From positions 186,001 to 250,000 of the forward strand of contig NZ_QJHB01000004.1 in assembly GCF_003260275.1 (NCBI RefSeq): 64,000 nt of DNA, written 5' to 3'. The position numbers and the translations under genes were made by a program. The notes beneath the pieces are model-generated. The model saw only the letters and a program-made list of their open reading frames with translations. It did not search any database and was not told where the DNA came from. Positions 1 to 7,752 of the stretch are shown in pieces. Numbering within the stretch: the stretch's first letter is position 1; every line of letters starts with the position of its first letter. The stretch comes from Homoserinimonas sp. OAct 916. Lineage in GTDB: Bacteria > Actinomycetota > Actinomycetes > Actinomycetales > Microbacteriaceae.

Positions 1-129
1 GCGATTGGAGCGCTCATCAACTTCGGCGAAAGTAAAAGTGCGCTCGCCATCGATGACTGCGGTCTGATCCGGGGTGTTTCGACCGAATTCGCGAATCCCG
101 CTGGCCATGTTCAACTGGATGTCTCTCAC
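1..129 (-). CDS. Acyl-CoA synthetase / AMP-dependent ligase, N-terminal part only
   Basis: The 43 visible codons start at a GTG that overlaps the stop of the upstream hotdog gene (GTGA). The peptide has the usual opening of an ANL-family ligase: a short helix, then NTPDQTAVIDGERTFTF and AEVDERSNR, which matches the conserved start where an acyl-AMP ligase reads 'pd..A....g..ltY.el...an'. The catalytic AMP-binding motif lies beyond the window edge. It is the last visible gene of the importer operon starting at 7491 and would activate the imported or released acid as a CoA thioester. The family call rests on the N-terminus only; the substrate is unknown. Confidence 0.6.
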   Translation of the reverse strand, partial: MRDIQLNMASGIREFGRNTPDQTAVIDGERTFTFAEVDERSNR

Positions 130-551
130 TGGGCGTCAGCCTCTTCCTTCTGGTTCATCAGCATCACCGCGTGAGCCTCGGCAACACGCGTGTTCTGCCC
201 GTCGAATACGGTCCAGCTGTAGTTCTGGATCAGTTTTCCGCCACTCGTCTCATGCGCGTCGGTGGGCACCAGTTCCACGGACAGCGTCGACCCCTCCGTC
301 ACCATCTGGAGAAACCGAACTTCTCTGAGCTCGACCAGGGCGATTGCGTGGTCAAGAGCGCCTGACTGCTCCAGGAGCCCACCCATGAGGAGCAGGATAC
401 CTTGACCAGGCAGGGGTGCCGACTCGCCTGCGGCCTGTTGCGCCAACGTGGGGTTGAACAGCGGATGCGTGTACCCACCGATCTTCACAATCGACTCGAT
501 AAGCTCCGCCGTGATCTCAACCGAGCCGGTTCTAATACGCGCTGCTGACAT
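126..551 (-). CDS. MaoC-like hotdog-fold protein (141 aa)
   Basis: A single hotdog-type domain with the MaoC-like pattern GGYTHPLFN near the N-terminus, a PLPGQGI loop, and a beta-rich second half. The start at 551 is preceded by GGGGGAG seven bases upstream; the longer frame has no such site. The His of the R-hydratase D-x4-H motif is present in YTHPLF, but the residue five before it is Ile instead of Asp, so full hydratase activity is doubtful; it may be a thioesterase-like or non-catalytic partner. It lies between the alpha/beta hydrolase and the CoA ligase with overlaps on both sides, consistent with acyl-CoA metabolism in this operon. Confidence 0.6.
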   Translation of the reverse strand: MSAARIRTGSVEITAELIESIVKIGGYTHPLFNPTLAQQAAGESAPLPGQGILLLMGGLLEQSGALDHAIALVELREVRFLQMVTEGSTLSVELVPTDAHETSGGKLIQNYSWTVFDGQNTRVAEAHAVMLMNQKEEADAQ

Positions 552-648
552 CAGTGTCTCCCCCGCTCGGCTCGCGCTCGTCAACGAATGCCCGGTAGCC
601 CTCCCGGGCGTCGGGCACATTCTCGGCCCTCCGGTCCATGGCGCTCAT
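532..648 (-). CDS. Small 38-aa ORF resembling the C-terminal tail of an enoyl-CoA hydratase
   Basis: An ATG at 648 overlaps the stop of the alpha/beta hydrolase (ATGA) and opens a 38-codon frame that ends 20 bases inside the MaoC-like gene. The peptide contains VPDAREGYRAFVDEREP, which looks like the 'EG..AF.eKR.P' trimerisation tail at the C-terminus of crotonase-family enzymes. The rest of a crotonase is absent. It could be the leftover of a deleted enoyl-CoA hydratase gene that still couples translation between its neighbours, or a real microprotein. Coding status is uncertain. Confidence 0.35.
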   Translation of the reverse strand: MSAMDRRAENVPDAREGYRAFVDEREPSGGDTDVSSAY

Positions 649-1442
649 CGGGACAGCTCCCGGGCGAACGAGAGTAGACGACCAGCGAATTCCTCGGGAG
701 CACGAAGGTGGGGCTGACCCTCGAGGTCGTTCATAATGGACAACCGGGCCTGCTTGGCCAACTTCATGGCCGTGTCGTCAAAGGCAGCAAGCATGTCGTA
801 CTCCGCATCGAGCAGCAGAACAGGTACGTCCAGCGCCGCGAGGGGCTCAGCCGGGTTGTGGCGGAAAGCCGCCTGATAGCCCCACGCATAGCGGTCAGCA
901 ACACGCAGCAGTTCGACACAGGCGATGTGCAGCATCTCGTCGCTCAGTCCCGGCCAGATTCGACGATACCGCTCCACCGCCCAGTCGAATTGAGCGCCCT
1001 TCCCATCCATGGGTATTTCCGGGTTCCAATTCGCCAAGAAATCGGCACGCTCCTGGTCGCTGAACAACGGCACTCCACTGAGGGAAACGCCTGAAACAGG
1101 CATGCGGTGCGCCATCTCAATCGCAATCGACGCCCCCGTGTGCACGCCGGCCAGGACCGGGCGGTCCATGCCGATCGAATCGGCTGCGCTGGCCAAGACA
1201 GCCGCGTAGTCAGGGATCTCATAGCCATCTGCCGGTGGCGGGTCAGAGGCGCCATAGCCCGGAGTGTCGAACGCAACGACCCGCGCATCTCGTCCGAGGA
1301 TGGCAACGACGTGTTCATACACCTTCGATGAGAGCGGCGACTCGTGGAGCAGCCCGATCCACGGACCGGAGTTTCCCGCGATGCGGTAGTGGACCTGACC
1401 CCACTCGCAGTCGACATACCCGCCGCGCACAGCAGTGCTCAC
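645..1442 (-). CDS. Alpha/beta-fold hydrolase with His in the nucleophile position (265 aa)
   Basis: The fold is clear: an oxyanion-side LLHESP segment (about 31-36), the DTPGYGASDPP motif (59-69), an acid candidate in LLLDAEYDM, and a C-terminal His in GQPHLRAPEEF. The nucleophile elbow reads GVHTGA (about 99-104), where hydrolases normally have G-x-S-x-G; the Ser position is occupied by His101. The GTG start overlaps the cupin stop (GTGA), so the longer upstream frame is not used. The cap region is short. It may hydrolyse or cleave an intermediate of the pathway served by the flanking importer, but classical serine catalysis is not expected. Confidence 0.75.
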   Translation of the reverse strand: MSTAVRGGYVDCEWGQVHYRIAGNSGPWIGLLHESPLSSKVYEHVVAILGRDARVVAFDTPGYGASDPPPADGYEIPDYAAVLASAADSIGMDRPVLAGVHTGASIAIEMAHRMPVSGVSLSGVPLFSDQERADFLANWNPEIPMDGKGAQFDWAVERYRRIWPGLSDEMLHIACVELLRVADRYAWGYQAAFRHNPAEPLAALDVPVLLLDAEYDMLAAFDDTAMKLAKQARLSIMNDLEGQPHLRAPEEFAGRLLSFARELSR

Positions 1443-2272
1443 TGGAATCCACCGGCCTTGACGAGGATCTCGGCGTCTTCCGTGCAACTGAGCGTCGGCG
1501 CTGGTGCGCCGGCTGGGATGTGTACGAGTGAACACGCTCCCAGGCTTTGCCCATCGACTGTAACGGTGCCGCTTGTTGAGATCACGAACCGCTCGCGCGG
1601 AACCGTCTCGAGCTGAGTAGATGTTCCTTTCGGCAACGCGACCAGCACCGTAGCGGCTTCGGTGACCGCATTGCTGCTGAGCAGTTTGCTCGACAGTCGC
1701 GTCGAGCCGAGCCCGGTCACAGTGTCGTCATGCGGGCGCCACACCATGAAACGTGTCTCCGCGCGACGGACGTAGCCGCGCGGGCCGATGCCTGACGCGC
1801 CCTCGAACACCGGGTTGCTCCCGGCCTCGTGATCAGCGCGGACAACGCGTGAGACTCGTCCGCTGCCGTCGCCGGGCGATTCCCCTTCCATCATCAGGAT
1901 GCTCTCGAAGCCCTGCTCGCTCTTCGCCATGTGCACCCACCCCGGCGGCCGCCAGAAGTAGTCGCCACCGACGAAGCTGCCCTCGGCAGTGAGATGGACA
2001 GCACCGCTCAGAAAGTACGCCTCTTCGACGCTGTCGTGGTATGCCTCGCACAGGTCGATATAGCCAGGTTCCGTGCGCACATGGTCGATGCGGCGACTGG
2101 TCGTGGGATCGATCCACAGGGTTCGCATCCAGTACCGGGTGAGAAGTTCTTCGACTTTGCCGGGGGTCCCTCCGAGGTTGTCGCGGAAGGCCGGCTCCAT
2201 GGACTCGTAGACATCAGCACCGTTGACCCACGGGGCAGCTGGCCCGTCAACAACGGTCGTTTGCAAGGGCAA
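1439..2272 (-). CDS. Two-domain cupin-like protein (277 aa)
   Basis: The protein shows a cupin-type barrel around residues 85-130 with EEAYFLSGAV, GGDYFWRPPGWVHM and a metal-ligand-like Glu/His set, and a second weaker beta-barrel half (SSNAVTEAATVLVALPKG onward) ending in LVHIPAGAPAP. It resembles DUF4437/ChrR-like cupins. The start is TTG at 2272, chosen because AAAGGA lies six to seven bases upstream. It sits 35 bases after the importer ATPase gene and overlaps the hydrolase. A second, smaller relative is encoded at 34276-34875 in the 13-gene operon, which suggests the two operons act on related compounds. A dioxygenase, isomerase or binding role is possible. Confidence 0.6.
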   Translation of the reverse strand: MPLQTTVVDGPAAPWVNGADVYESMEPAFRDNLGGTPGKVEELLTRYWMRTLWIDPTTSRRIDHVRTEPGYIDLCEAYHDSVEEAYFLSGAVHLTAEGSFVGGDYFWRPPGWVHMAKSEQGFESILMMEGESPGDGSGRVSRVVRADHEAGSNPVFEGASGIGPRGYVRRAETRFMVWRPHDDTVTGLGSTRLSSKLLSSNAVTEAATVLVALPKGTSTQLETVPRERFVISTSGTVTVDGQSLGACSLVHIPAGAPAPTLSCTEDAEILVKAGGFQ

Positions 2273-2307
2273 GGAAATTCCTTTGGTCGAGGGGCGGGAA
2301 GTGCGGG

Positions 2308-3150
2308 TCAGGCCGAAGCCGGCGAGGTGACCGACAGGTCGCCTGCATACGACTGATACGCGTGTCGCTCGCGCGGATCAGCCGAGAGCCGTGCCGACAG
2401 GAGCGTTTGCGTGTAGGGATGGTCGGGAGAGGCGAAGAGTTGGCTGGTGGGAGCGGTCTCGACGATCTCGCCCAAATACATGACAGCGATACGATCACTC
2501 ACCGACTCGACGGTGTGCATGTCGTGCGAGACGAAGAGGTAGGCCATTTTGTAGTCCTCCTGCAGCTCAGCAAGAAGTGCGAGAATCTGCGCACGGATCG
2601 ATAGGTCAAGCGATGACGTCGGCTCATCAAGAACCATGAACCGAGGGCGGCTGATGATCGCACGCGCGATCCCCACTCGTTGCTGTTGCCCTCCCGATAG
2701 CTCTCCGGGTAGACGTCGTGCCGCGTCGCCGGGCAGCCCGACCCGGTCGAGCGTCGCGAGGACCTGGCGGCGAATCTCTTTGGTCTTCAACCGTGGCTGA
2801 TGGATTTCGAGCGGCTCGGACACAATCCCGCCGACGGTCAGCCGCGGGTTCAGCGATTCGTACGGCTCCTGGAACACAATCTGCATGTCCGCGCGCATCG
2901 CGCGCATGGCGTGGGGGCTGAGCCCGCCGAGGTCGGTTCCATCGAAGCGAACGGAGCCCTCATCCAGATCCAGAAGCCGCAGGACCGCACGACCGAGGGT
3001 CGACTTGCCGGAACCACTTTCTCCGATGACTGCGAGGGTCTCACCCTCCTCGATATGGAGCGAAATTCCGCGCAGTGCGCGAACCGGGTCCCGCCCCCGC
3101 ACACGGGAAGCGAAGGTCTTGACCGCTGAATCGACCTCAACGAGCGACAT
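2308..3150 (-). CDS. Peptide-type ABC transporter ATPase, OppF/DppF-like (280 aa)
   Basis: All nucleotide-binding motifs are present: Walker A GESGSGKST at 43-51, Q-loop Gln95 in VFQEPY, signature LSGGQQQR from 152, Walker B FMVLDE at 172-177 and a switch His in VSHD. It would energise uptake with the second ATPase at 3137-3958, whose 3' end it overlaps by 14 bases. Unlike the ATPases of the second importer (21256-23162) it lacks the cysteine-rich C-terminal extension typical of OppD/OppF, so it is a short form. Part of the operon starting at 7491. Confidence 0.9.
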   Translation of the reverse strand: MSLVEVDSAVKTFASRVRGRDPVRALRGISLHIEEGETLAVIGESGSGKSTLGRAVLRLLDLDEGSVRFDGTDLGGLSPHAMRAMRADMQIVFQEPYESLNPRLTVGGIVSEPLEIHQPRLKTKEIRRQVLATLDRVGLPGDAARRLPGELSGGQQQRVGIARAIISRPRFMVLDEPTSSLDLSIRAQILALLAELQEDYKMAYLFVSHDMHTVESVSDRIAVMYLGEIVETAPTSQLFASPDHPYTQTLLSARLSADPRERHAYQSYAGDLSVTSPASA

Positions 3151-3958
3151 TGAGTCTACCTTCTGCCTTCGGCACCGAGCCGATGAGTTTCTTCGTGTAT
3201 TCGTGTTGCGGGTTGACCATCACCTGCATGACGTCACCGGACTCGACGATCTCCCCCTGATACATCACCACAGCACGTTGACAATACTGGGCGATCACCC
3301 CGAGGTCGTGGGTGACGAGCACCATCGACCGGTTTTCGGTTCGGACCAAGCCTGAGATGAGGTCCAAGATCTGTGCCTGCACCGTCGCGTCGAGGCCTGT
3401 GGTGGGCTCGTCGGCGAACAGCAGCTCCGGCCCCAACGTCGTGGCCAGTGCTATCACGACGCGCTGGGCCATTCCACCCGAGAGCTGATGCGCATAGCCG
3501 CTCAACACGCGTTCAGGGGCGACGATGCCGACTCCCTTGAGCATGGAGAGCGCAATCTCACGGGACTCGGCCTTTTTCGCGCCGGTCTTGTGGGCCTTCT
3601 GCACCTCGTAGAACTGACGCTCGATCGAGTAGATCGGGTTGAGCGAGCCGAACGGGTTCTGGGCGACGAATCCGATGTGGCGCCCCCGGATCGACTCCAT
3701 GACCTTCTTGCTCGCGTGCGCCAGGTCGGCCTTGCCGACCAGATTGATCGTGTCGGCGGTCACATGGCTGTTCGGCCCCAAGAGGCGCAAAATGCCTTTC
3801 ACCGTCGTGGACTTGCCACAGCCTGACTCGCCCATGATGCCCACGATCTCACCGCGGTGAACCTGAAGGTCGATACCTCTGACCGGGTTGACAACCCCGT
3901 CCGGTGTGTCGATGGTGACCGCGAGGTTCCGGACGTCGAGGACGAGTTCGTCGCTCAT
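3137..3958 (-). CDS. Peptide-type ABC transporter ATPase, OppD/DppD-like (273 aa)
   Basis: Walker A GESGCGKST at 43-51, Q-loop Gln100 in FVAQNPFGSLNP, signature LSGGMAQR from 159, and Walker B LLFADE at 179-184 followed by PTTGLD define a DppD-type nucleotide-binding subunit. The ATG at 3958 overlaps the end of the upstream permease gene by four bases, so the importer genes are translationally coupled. Together with its partner ATPase it would form the cytoplasmic motor of the importer. The usual C-terminal cysteine cluster is missing, as in its partner. Confidence 0.9.
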   Translation of the reverse strand: MSDELVLDVRNLAVTIDTPDGVVNPVRGIDLQVHRGEIVGIMGESGCGKSTTVKGILRLLGPNSHVTADTINLVGKADLAHASKKVMESIRGRHIGFVAQNPFGSLNPIYSIERQFYEVQKAHKTGAKKAESREIALSMLKGVGIVAPERVLSGYAHQLSGGMAQRVVIALATTLGPELLFADEPTTGLDATVQAQILDLISGLVRTENRSMVLVTHDLGVIAQYCQRAVVMYQGEIVESGDVMQVMVNPQHEYTKKLIGSVPKAEGRLNVAR

Positions 3959-4803
3959 CGGTGGCTCCTAGCTGTCGTGTCGCCGATGGCGTCGGCGAGC
4001 TGGTTGAACGCCAGAACGCACAAGAGCACGATCAGTCCGGGGAAGGATGCGATCCACCACTCACCCGAAGACATGTTTCCGGCCCCCGCGCGGATCATCC
4101 CGCCCCACGAAGGGGTCGGTGCGCTGACACCAACGCCCAAGAACGACAGGGCGGCGATCACCACGATCGCGTTGGCAATCGTGAGGGAGGTCTGCACCAA
4201 TACGACGCCCCATACGTTCGGCAGAAGATGGCGGAAGGTGATGCGCCTCGGTGACGCCCCCATTGCCATCGCCGCTTCGACGAAGCGGGATTCTCGCAGG
4301 GAGAGCACCTCGCTTCGCAGCAGTCGCATGTATCGGGGAATGTTGATCAGCGCGATAGCGACGACGACCATGTACAGCTTGTTCCCCGACAGGGTTACCA
4401 GCGCGAGTGCGAGGATCAGCAGTGGGAACGCCTGGAACGCATCCAGGCCGCGAACGAGGCGCTCACTGCCTTTACCCTTGGTGCTCGCGGCCAGACCCAA
4501 GACGACGCCCAGGACCAGGGACAGCACGGTGCCGGCCAGTGCGAGAGAGAGGTCGATGCGGGCCGCGTCGATGACCCGGCTGAACACGTCCGCCCCGGCA
4601 CCGTCGGTGCCGAACCAGTGGGCTCCGCTGGGGGCCTGCAGGCTGGCGCCCCCCTCCGTTGCTTTCGGGTCATAGGGCAATGGGGCAAACAGGCTGGCCA
4701 ACAGGAGGAGCACGATGAAACTCACTCCGACGGTGGCACCCGTGTGCTGGCGCATCACCTTCACGAAAGCGTGGCTCCTGGGCGTGCTGAAGACTTCAGG
4801 CAT
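3955..4803 (-). CDS. ABC transporter permease, DppC-like (282 aa)
   Basis: An inner-membrane permease of the binding-protein-dependent type. It has an N-terminal cytoplasmic stretch, a first hydrophobic segment (about 20-45), the DppC hallmark GTDGAGADVFSRV, and the cytoplasmic EAA loop EAAMAMGASPRRI followed by LLPN, which contacts the ATPase. Five to six membrane segments can be seen. It overlaps the DppB-like gene by eight bases and the ATPase gene by four. Substrate preference cannot be inferred; the DppBC family takes up peptides, nickel, glutathione and other small molecules. Confidence 0.88.
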   Translation of the reverse strand: MPEVFSTPRSHAFVKVMRQHTGATVGVSFIVLLLLASLFAPLPYDPKATEGGASLQAPSGAHWFGTDGAGADVFSRVIDAARIDLSLALAGTVLSLVLGVVLGLAASTKGKGSERLVRGLDAFQAFPLLILALALVTLSGNKLYMVVVAIALINIPRYMRLLRSEVLSLRESRFVEAAMAMGASPRRITFRHLLPNVWGVVLVQTSLTIANAIVVIAALSFLGVGVSAPTPSWGGMIRAGAGNMSSGEWWIASFPGLIVLLCVLAFNQLADAIGDTTARSHR

Positions 4804-5872
4804 GCGAGATCCTCGGGTCCAGCAGGCCGACGATGATATCGAGCAGGGTGTACACGATCAGCGTGATCGCGCCGGCGACCAGCACCATGCCCTGAACAAC
4901 GGGAAGATCAAGCTTCGTGATGCCTTGCAACGACCACGTGCCGATACCGTTCCACGCGAAGACTCGTTCAACGATCGCCTCTCCGCCCAAAAGTGACGCA
5001 AAGATGACACCGGCGTAGGTCACGATCGTTGTTCGGGATTCGGCGAAGGCATAGCGGACCACGGTGCGCTCCGGTAGACCCATCGCCCGAGCAAACTGCG
5101 CCTGTTGCGAGTTGAGTGCCTTGCCGATCGTTGAACGCGCCGTCTTGGCGAAGTACGCCGCATAGACCAGCCCAAGTGTGAGAACAGGCAACATCAGGTG
5201 GTGCGCCGCCGACACGAAGAGCGCGAAGTCGCCCGCCAACAACGAGTCAATCAGATAGGAGCCGGTCACCCGTCCCGGCCCTGTCTCGACGAGCCCGACC
5301 CGCCCCGACGGGGCAGGCGCGAGACCCAGTAGGAAGAAAACGACATAGATCAGAATGAGCCCCAGGAAGAAGTCCGGGATCGCTTGGAAGACTCCGGTGA
5401 CGAAACGGCTCACCTTGTCGGGCAGTCGCCCCTTGAAGTAGGCGCCAACCGCCCCGGCCGCAACGCCCACGACCGTCGCGAACAAGACCGAAAGGAGAAC
5501 CAATTCCAGGGTCGCGGGCAGCTTTTCAACAAGCTCGTCGACGATCGGGCGCTTGCTGAAATACGAATTGCCAAGGTCCCCCTGGACCAACCCACCAAGG
5601 TAGTCGACGTACCGCGTAAGAATCGGTTCGTCGAGTCCCAGGTCGGCACGAATCTGGGTGATCTGCTCGGCGGTCGCCATCGGTCCGGCGATGAGCTGGG
5701 CAGGATCTCCCGGGGTGACGCTGACCAGGAAGAAGGACAGCGTCACCACGATGAACAGTGCCGAGACCAGGAAGCCCAGCCGAGTCAGCACCAGCCGAAG
5801 CGGCCCTGACGCCTTCTTGATCGGTGCTTTCGAGCCAATACTGATGACAGCCGTTGGGCTTGATGCCACCAC
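4796..5872 (-). CDS. ABC transporter permease, DppB-like (358 aa)
   Basis: The protein opens with about 25 extra polar residues and then the DppB signature: a first membrane helix, VTPGDPAQ, a periplasmic region with LGLDEPILTRYVDYL, the EAA-loop RAMGLPERTVVRYA, and the C-terminal DPR motif (LLDPRISHA). The GTG start at 5872 shares one base with the TAG stop of the lipoprotein gene (TAGTG). It pairs with the DppC-like permease at 3955-4803 to form the membrane channel. Confidence 0.88.
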   Translation of the reverse strand: MVASSPTAVISIGSKAPIKKASGPLRLVLTRLGFLVSALFIVVTLSFFLVSVTPGDPAQLIAGPMATAEQITQIRADLGLDEPILTRYVDYLGGLVQGDLGNSYFSKRPIVDELVEKLPATLELVLLSVLFATVVGVAAGAVGAYFKGRLPDKVSRFVTGVFQAIPDFFLGLILIYVVFFLLGLAPAPSGRVGLVETGPGRVTGSYLIDSLLAGDFALFVSAAHHLMLPVLTLGLVYAAYFAKTARSTIGKALNSQQAQFARAMGLPERTVVRYAFAESRTTIVTYAGVIFASLLGGEAIVERVFAWNGIGTWSLQGITKLDLPVVQGMVLVAGAITLIVYTLLDIIVGLLDPRISHA

Positions 5873-7491
5873 TAGCCTCGGCTCAGATTCGCGTAAGGGA
5901 AACCGCCGGACGGAATTCCGATCCGACCTTGAAGATCTGAGGCTTCACCGGTGATATCGGGCATCTCGATGAGCGACAAGATCGGCTGGTAGTGACGCAG
6001 CATCTGCAGTGCCTCGTCGACAATCGCATCCCGCTCTTCACCCTTGTCAAGCTTGAGCGTCTGTGCCACGAGAGTGTCGAATTCCGCGTTGGCGAAGCCG
6101 GCCTTGTTCAAAGTGGACGTGGAAGCGTTGTACAGATACATCGAGAAACCGGGGTCAGGCTGTGACGGACGGTCCGTATACAGGTAGGCCTGAAGGGACT
6201 GGCTGGTGACATCTGCTTCGAAGTCGGCTGGCGACGGAATGTTTCGGATGGTCACCTCAACACCGATCTCCTTGAGGTCACTCTGGATCAGTCGCGCAAT
6301 GTTTTCGGCGTAGGGGCCGGGGCGCTCCGAGCTGATCGCGATCTCGAACTGCAGCCCCTGCGGGTAGCCCGCGGTTGCGAGCAGCTTTTTGGCTTCTTCG
6401 GGGTTGTACTCGATCATCGGCTCTTGGTCAGCCAACATATTGCTGGGCACTGCAGTCCAGGCCGGCTTGGCGTAACCCTGATAGATCGACTGCGCCAGCG
6501 TTTCGCGATCGATGGCCATGCTGATGGCGCGGCGAACATCAGGCTTCTGAAGGTCAGGATCCTTCATGCTCAGGTTAAAGTTGTGGCGGTTCGCATCCGG
6601 CTGCACGTTGACCTTCGCCGTTTCGCTCTCCTCGATCTTCTTGAGCTGGTCGATCGGCGGCTCGGAAATGAGGTCAACTTCGCCGGCCATCAGGAGCTGT
6701 GCGCGCGAGGCGCCGTCTGGAACACCCTTGATCAAGACGTTCTCGAAAAACGGCTTCGTGTCCCAGTAGTTCGGGTTCTGCGTGAGCCTGATCTCCTCAC
6801 CCGGGCTGAACGAGTCAAGCATGTAGGGACCGAATCCCGCAGAATTGCTGGCAAGCCACTCGCCGGCATAAGGATCTGCTTCCGTGGCGTGCGTCTTGAG
6901 CTCGGTGGAGTCAAGGATTCCCATGAGCGGGTAGGCAAGGATCGAGAGACTGATCGATGACGGTGCGGTGAGGTTGTACCGCACTGTGTATTCATCGATC
7001 TTTTCGATCGGGTTCTTTGCGTCAACGTTGGCGGGCGCCATCAGTGAGTTCGCCTGGATGCTGGTCGGGTTCGAGAGAAAACGCTCAAACGTCCAGACGA
7101 CATCATCAGCGGTCATCTCGTTGCCGTATTGGCTCTTCACTCCCTCTCGCAGCTTGAAGGTGAACTGGGTGCGATCGTCGTTCGACTCGAAGGACTCCGC
7201 GAGCCCCGGCACGACCTCGTCAACCGCGATGACCCGGCCCTCTTGGGCCTTGCTGTAGTCGTATTCCAAGAGACCCGAGAGTGTGGCATCGGTGGCGTAG
7301 ACCACTGTGTTGCCGGTATACACCATGGGGTCCAGCTGGGAGGGGACCGTCGCCCAGGCCATCGTCAACGACGTGTCCTTCGTGCCTTCCGCTGCTGGAT
7401 CGCTCTCAGTCGGTGCGCTACACCCTGCAAGTGTCACGAGCGCGGCGGCGACCGCAAGGACGCCGAGCCGACGAATCGGGAAAGAGGGCAT
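5872..7491 (-). CDS. Peptide-type ABC transporter substrate-binding lipoprotein (539 aa)
   Basis: A family 5 extracellular solute-binding protein. The start at 7491 gives a proper lipoprotein signal: charged PIRRLG, a hydrophobic core and the lipobox LAGC with Cys24, and GGAG lies five bases upstream; the 20-residue longer frame would disrupt this. The mature protein has the SBP_bac_5 features: KLREGVKSQYGNEMTADDVVWTFER, RRAISMAIDRETL and PEEAKKLLATAGYP. It would capture the substrate outside the membrane and pass it to the DppBC-like permeases. First gene of its operon; a palindromic operator lies 40-50 bases upstream. Confidence 0.9.
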   Translation of the reverse strand: MPSFPIRRLGVLAVAAALVTLAGCSAPTESDPAAEGTKDTSLTMAWATVPSQLDPMVYTGNTVVYATDATLSGLLEYDYSKAQEGRVIAVDEVVPGLAESFESNDDRTQFTFKLREGVKSQYGNEMTADDVVWTFERFLSNPTSIQANSLMAPANVDAKNPIEKIDEYTVRYNLTAPSSISLSILAYPLMGILDSTELKTHATEADPYAGEWLASNSAGFGPYMLDSFSPGEEIRLTQNPNYWDTKPFFENVLIKGVPDGASRAQLLMAGEVDLISEPPIDQLKKIEESETAKVNVQPDANRHNFNLSMKDPDLQKPDVRRAISMAIDRETLAQSIYQGYAKPAWTAVPSNMLADQEPMIEYNPEEAKKLLATAGYPQGLQFEIAISSERPGPYAENIARLIQSDLKEIGVEVTIRNIPSPADFEADVTSQSLQAYLYTDRPSQPDPGFSMYLYNASTSTLNKAGFANAEFDTLVAQTLKLDKGEERDAIVDEALQMLRHYQPILSLIEMPDITGEASDLQGRIGIPSGGFPYANLSRG

Positions 7492-7540
7492 GTCAACTCC
7501 ATTATTGATGTAGGCACTAGGGACTAATGCTGGCCGGTAT

Positions 7541-7551
7541 ATGTCTGACAT
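7541..7551. promoter_or_regulatory. Perfect 11-bp palindrome ATGTCTGACAT (candidate GntR/FadR-type operator)
   Basis: ATGTC-T-GACAT is a perfect inverted repeat in the intergenic region between the importer operon (start 7491) and the divergent acyl-CoA dehydrogenase gene (7753). It fits the t-nGT-n3-ACn-a half-site pattern known for FCD-type GntR regulators. Close copies occur at 13729, 26831, 26857 and 44833. A minus-strand promoter candidate (TTGCGC, 16 bases, TATATG) lies just upstream of it, so binding would cover the transcription start region. Confidence 0.6.
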
Positions 7552-7557
7552 TAACCA

Positions 7558-7581
7558 TATAATGTTGTACGGCGCATGCGC
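7558..7581. promoter_or_regulatory. TATAAT-like -10 element and a 10-bp palindrome in the divergent spacer
   Basis: TATAAT on the plus strand at 7558-7563 is a consensus -10, although no good -35 is visible at the right distance. It is followed by the palindrome GCGCATGCGC at 7572-7581. The spacer 7492-7752 (261 bases) holds no gene. If this -10 is used for the acyl-CoA dehydrogenase gene, the transcript would have a leader of about 180 bases. Confidence 0.35.
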
Positions 7582-7752
7582 AACTCGAATACGGAATCAT
7601 GCCCACCAGGGATCGCATGCACTACGGTCATGTTCTAATCACCAATATGGCCTCGCCCACCACGACTAGAATTTCGTGCCAATTCTCGGGACCTGAACTA
7701 TGAAATCACATTTTCTGCCAGCTGGCGTCCTTCGCCCCACGAGAGATAGCCG

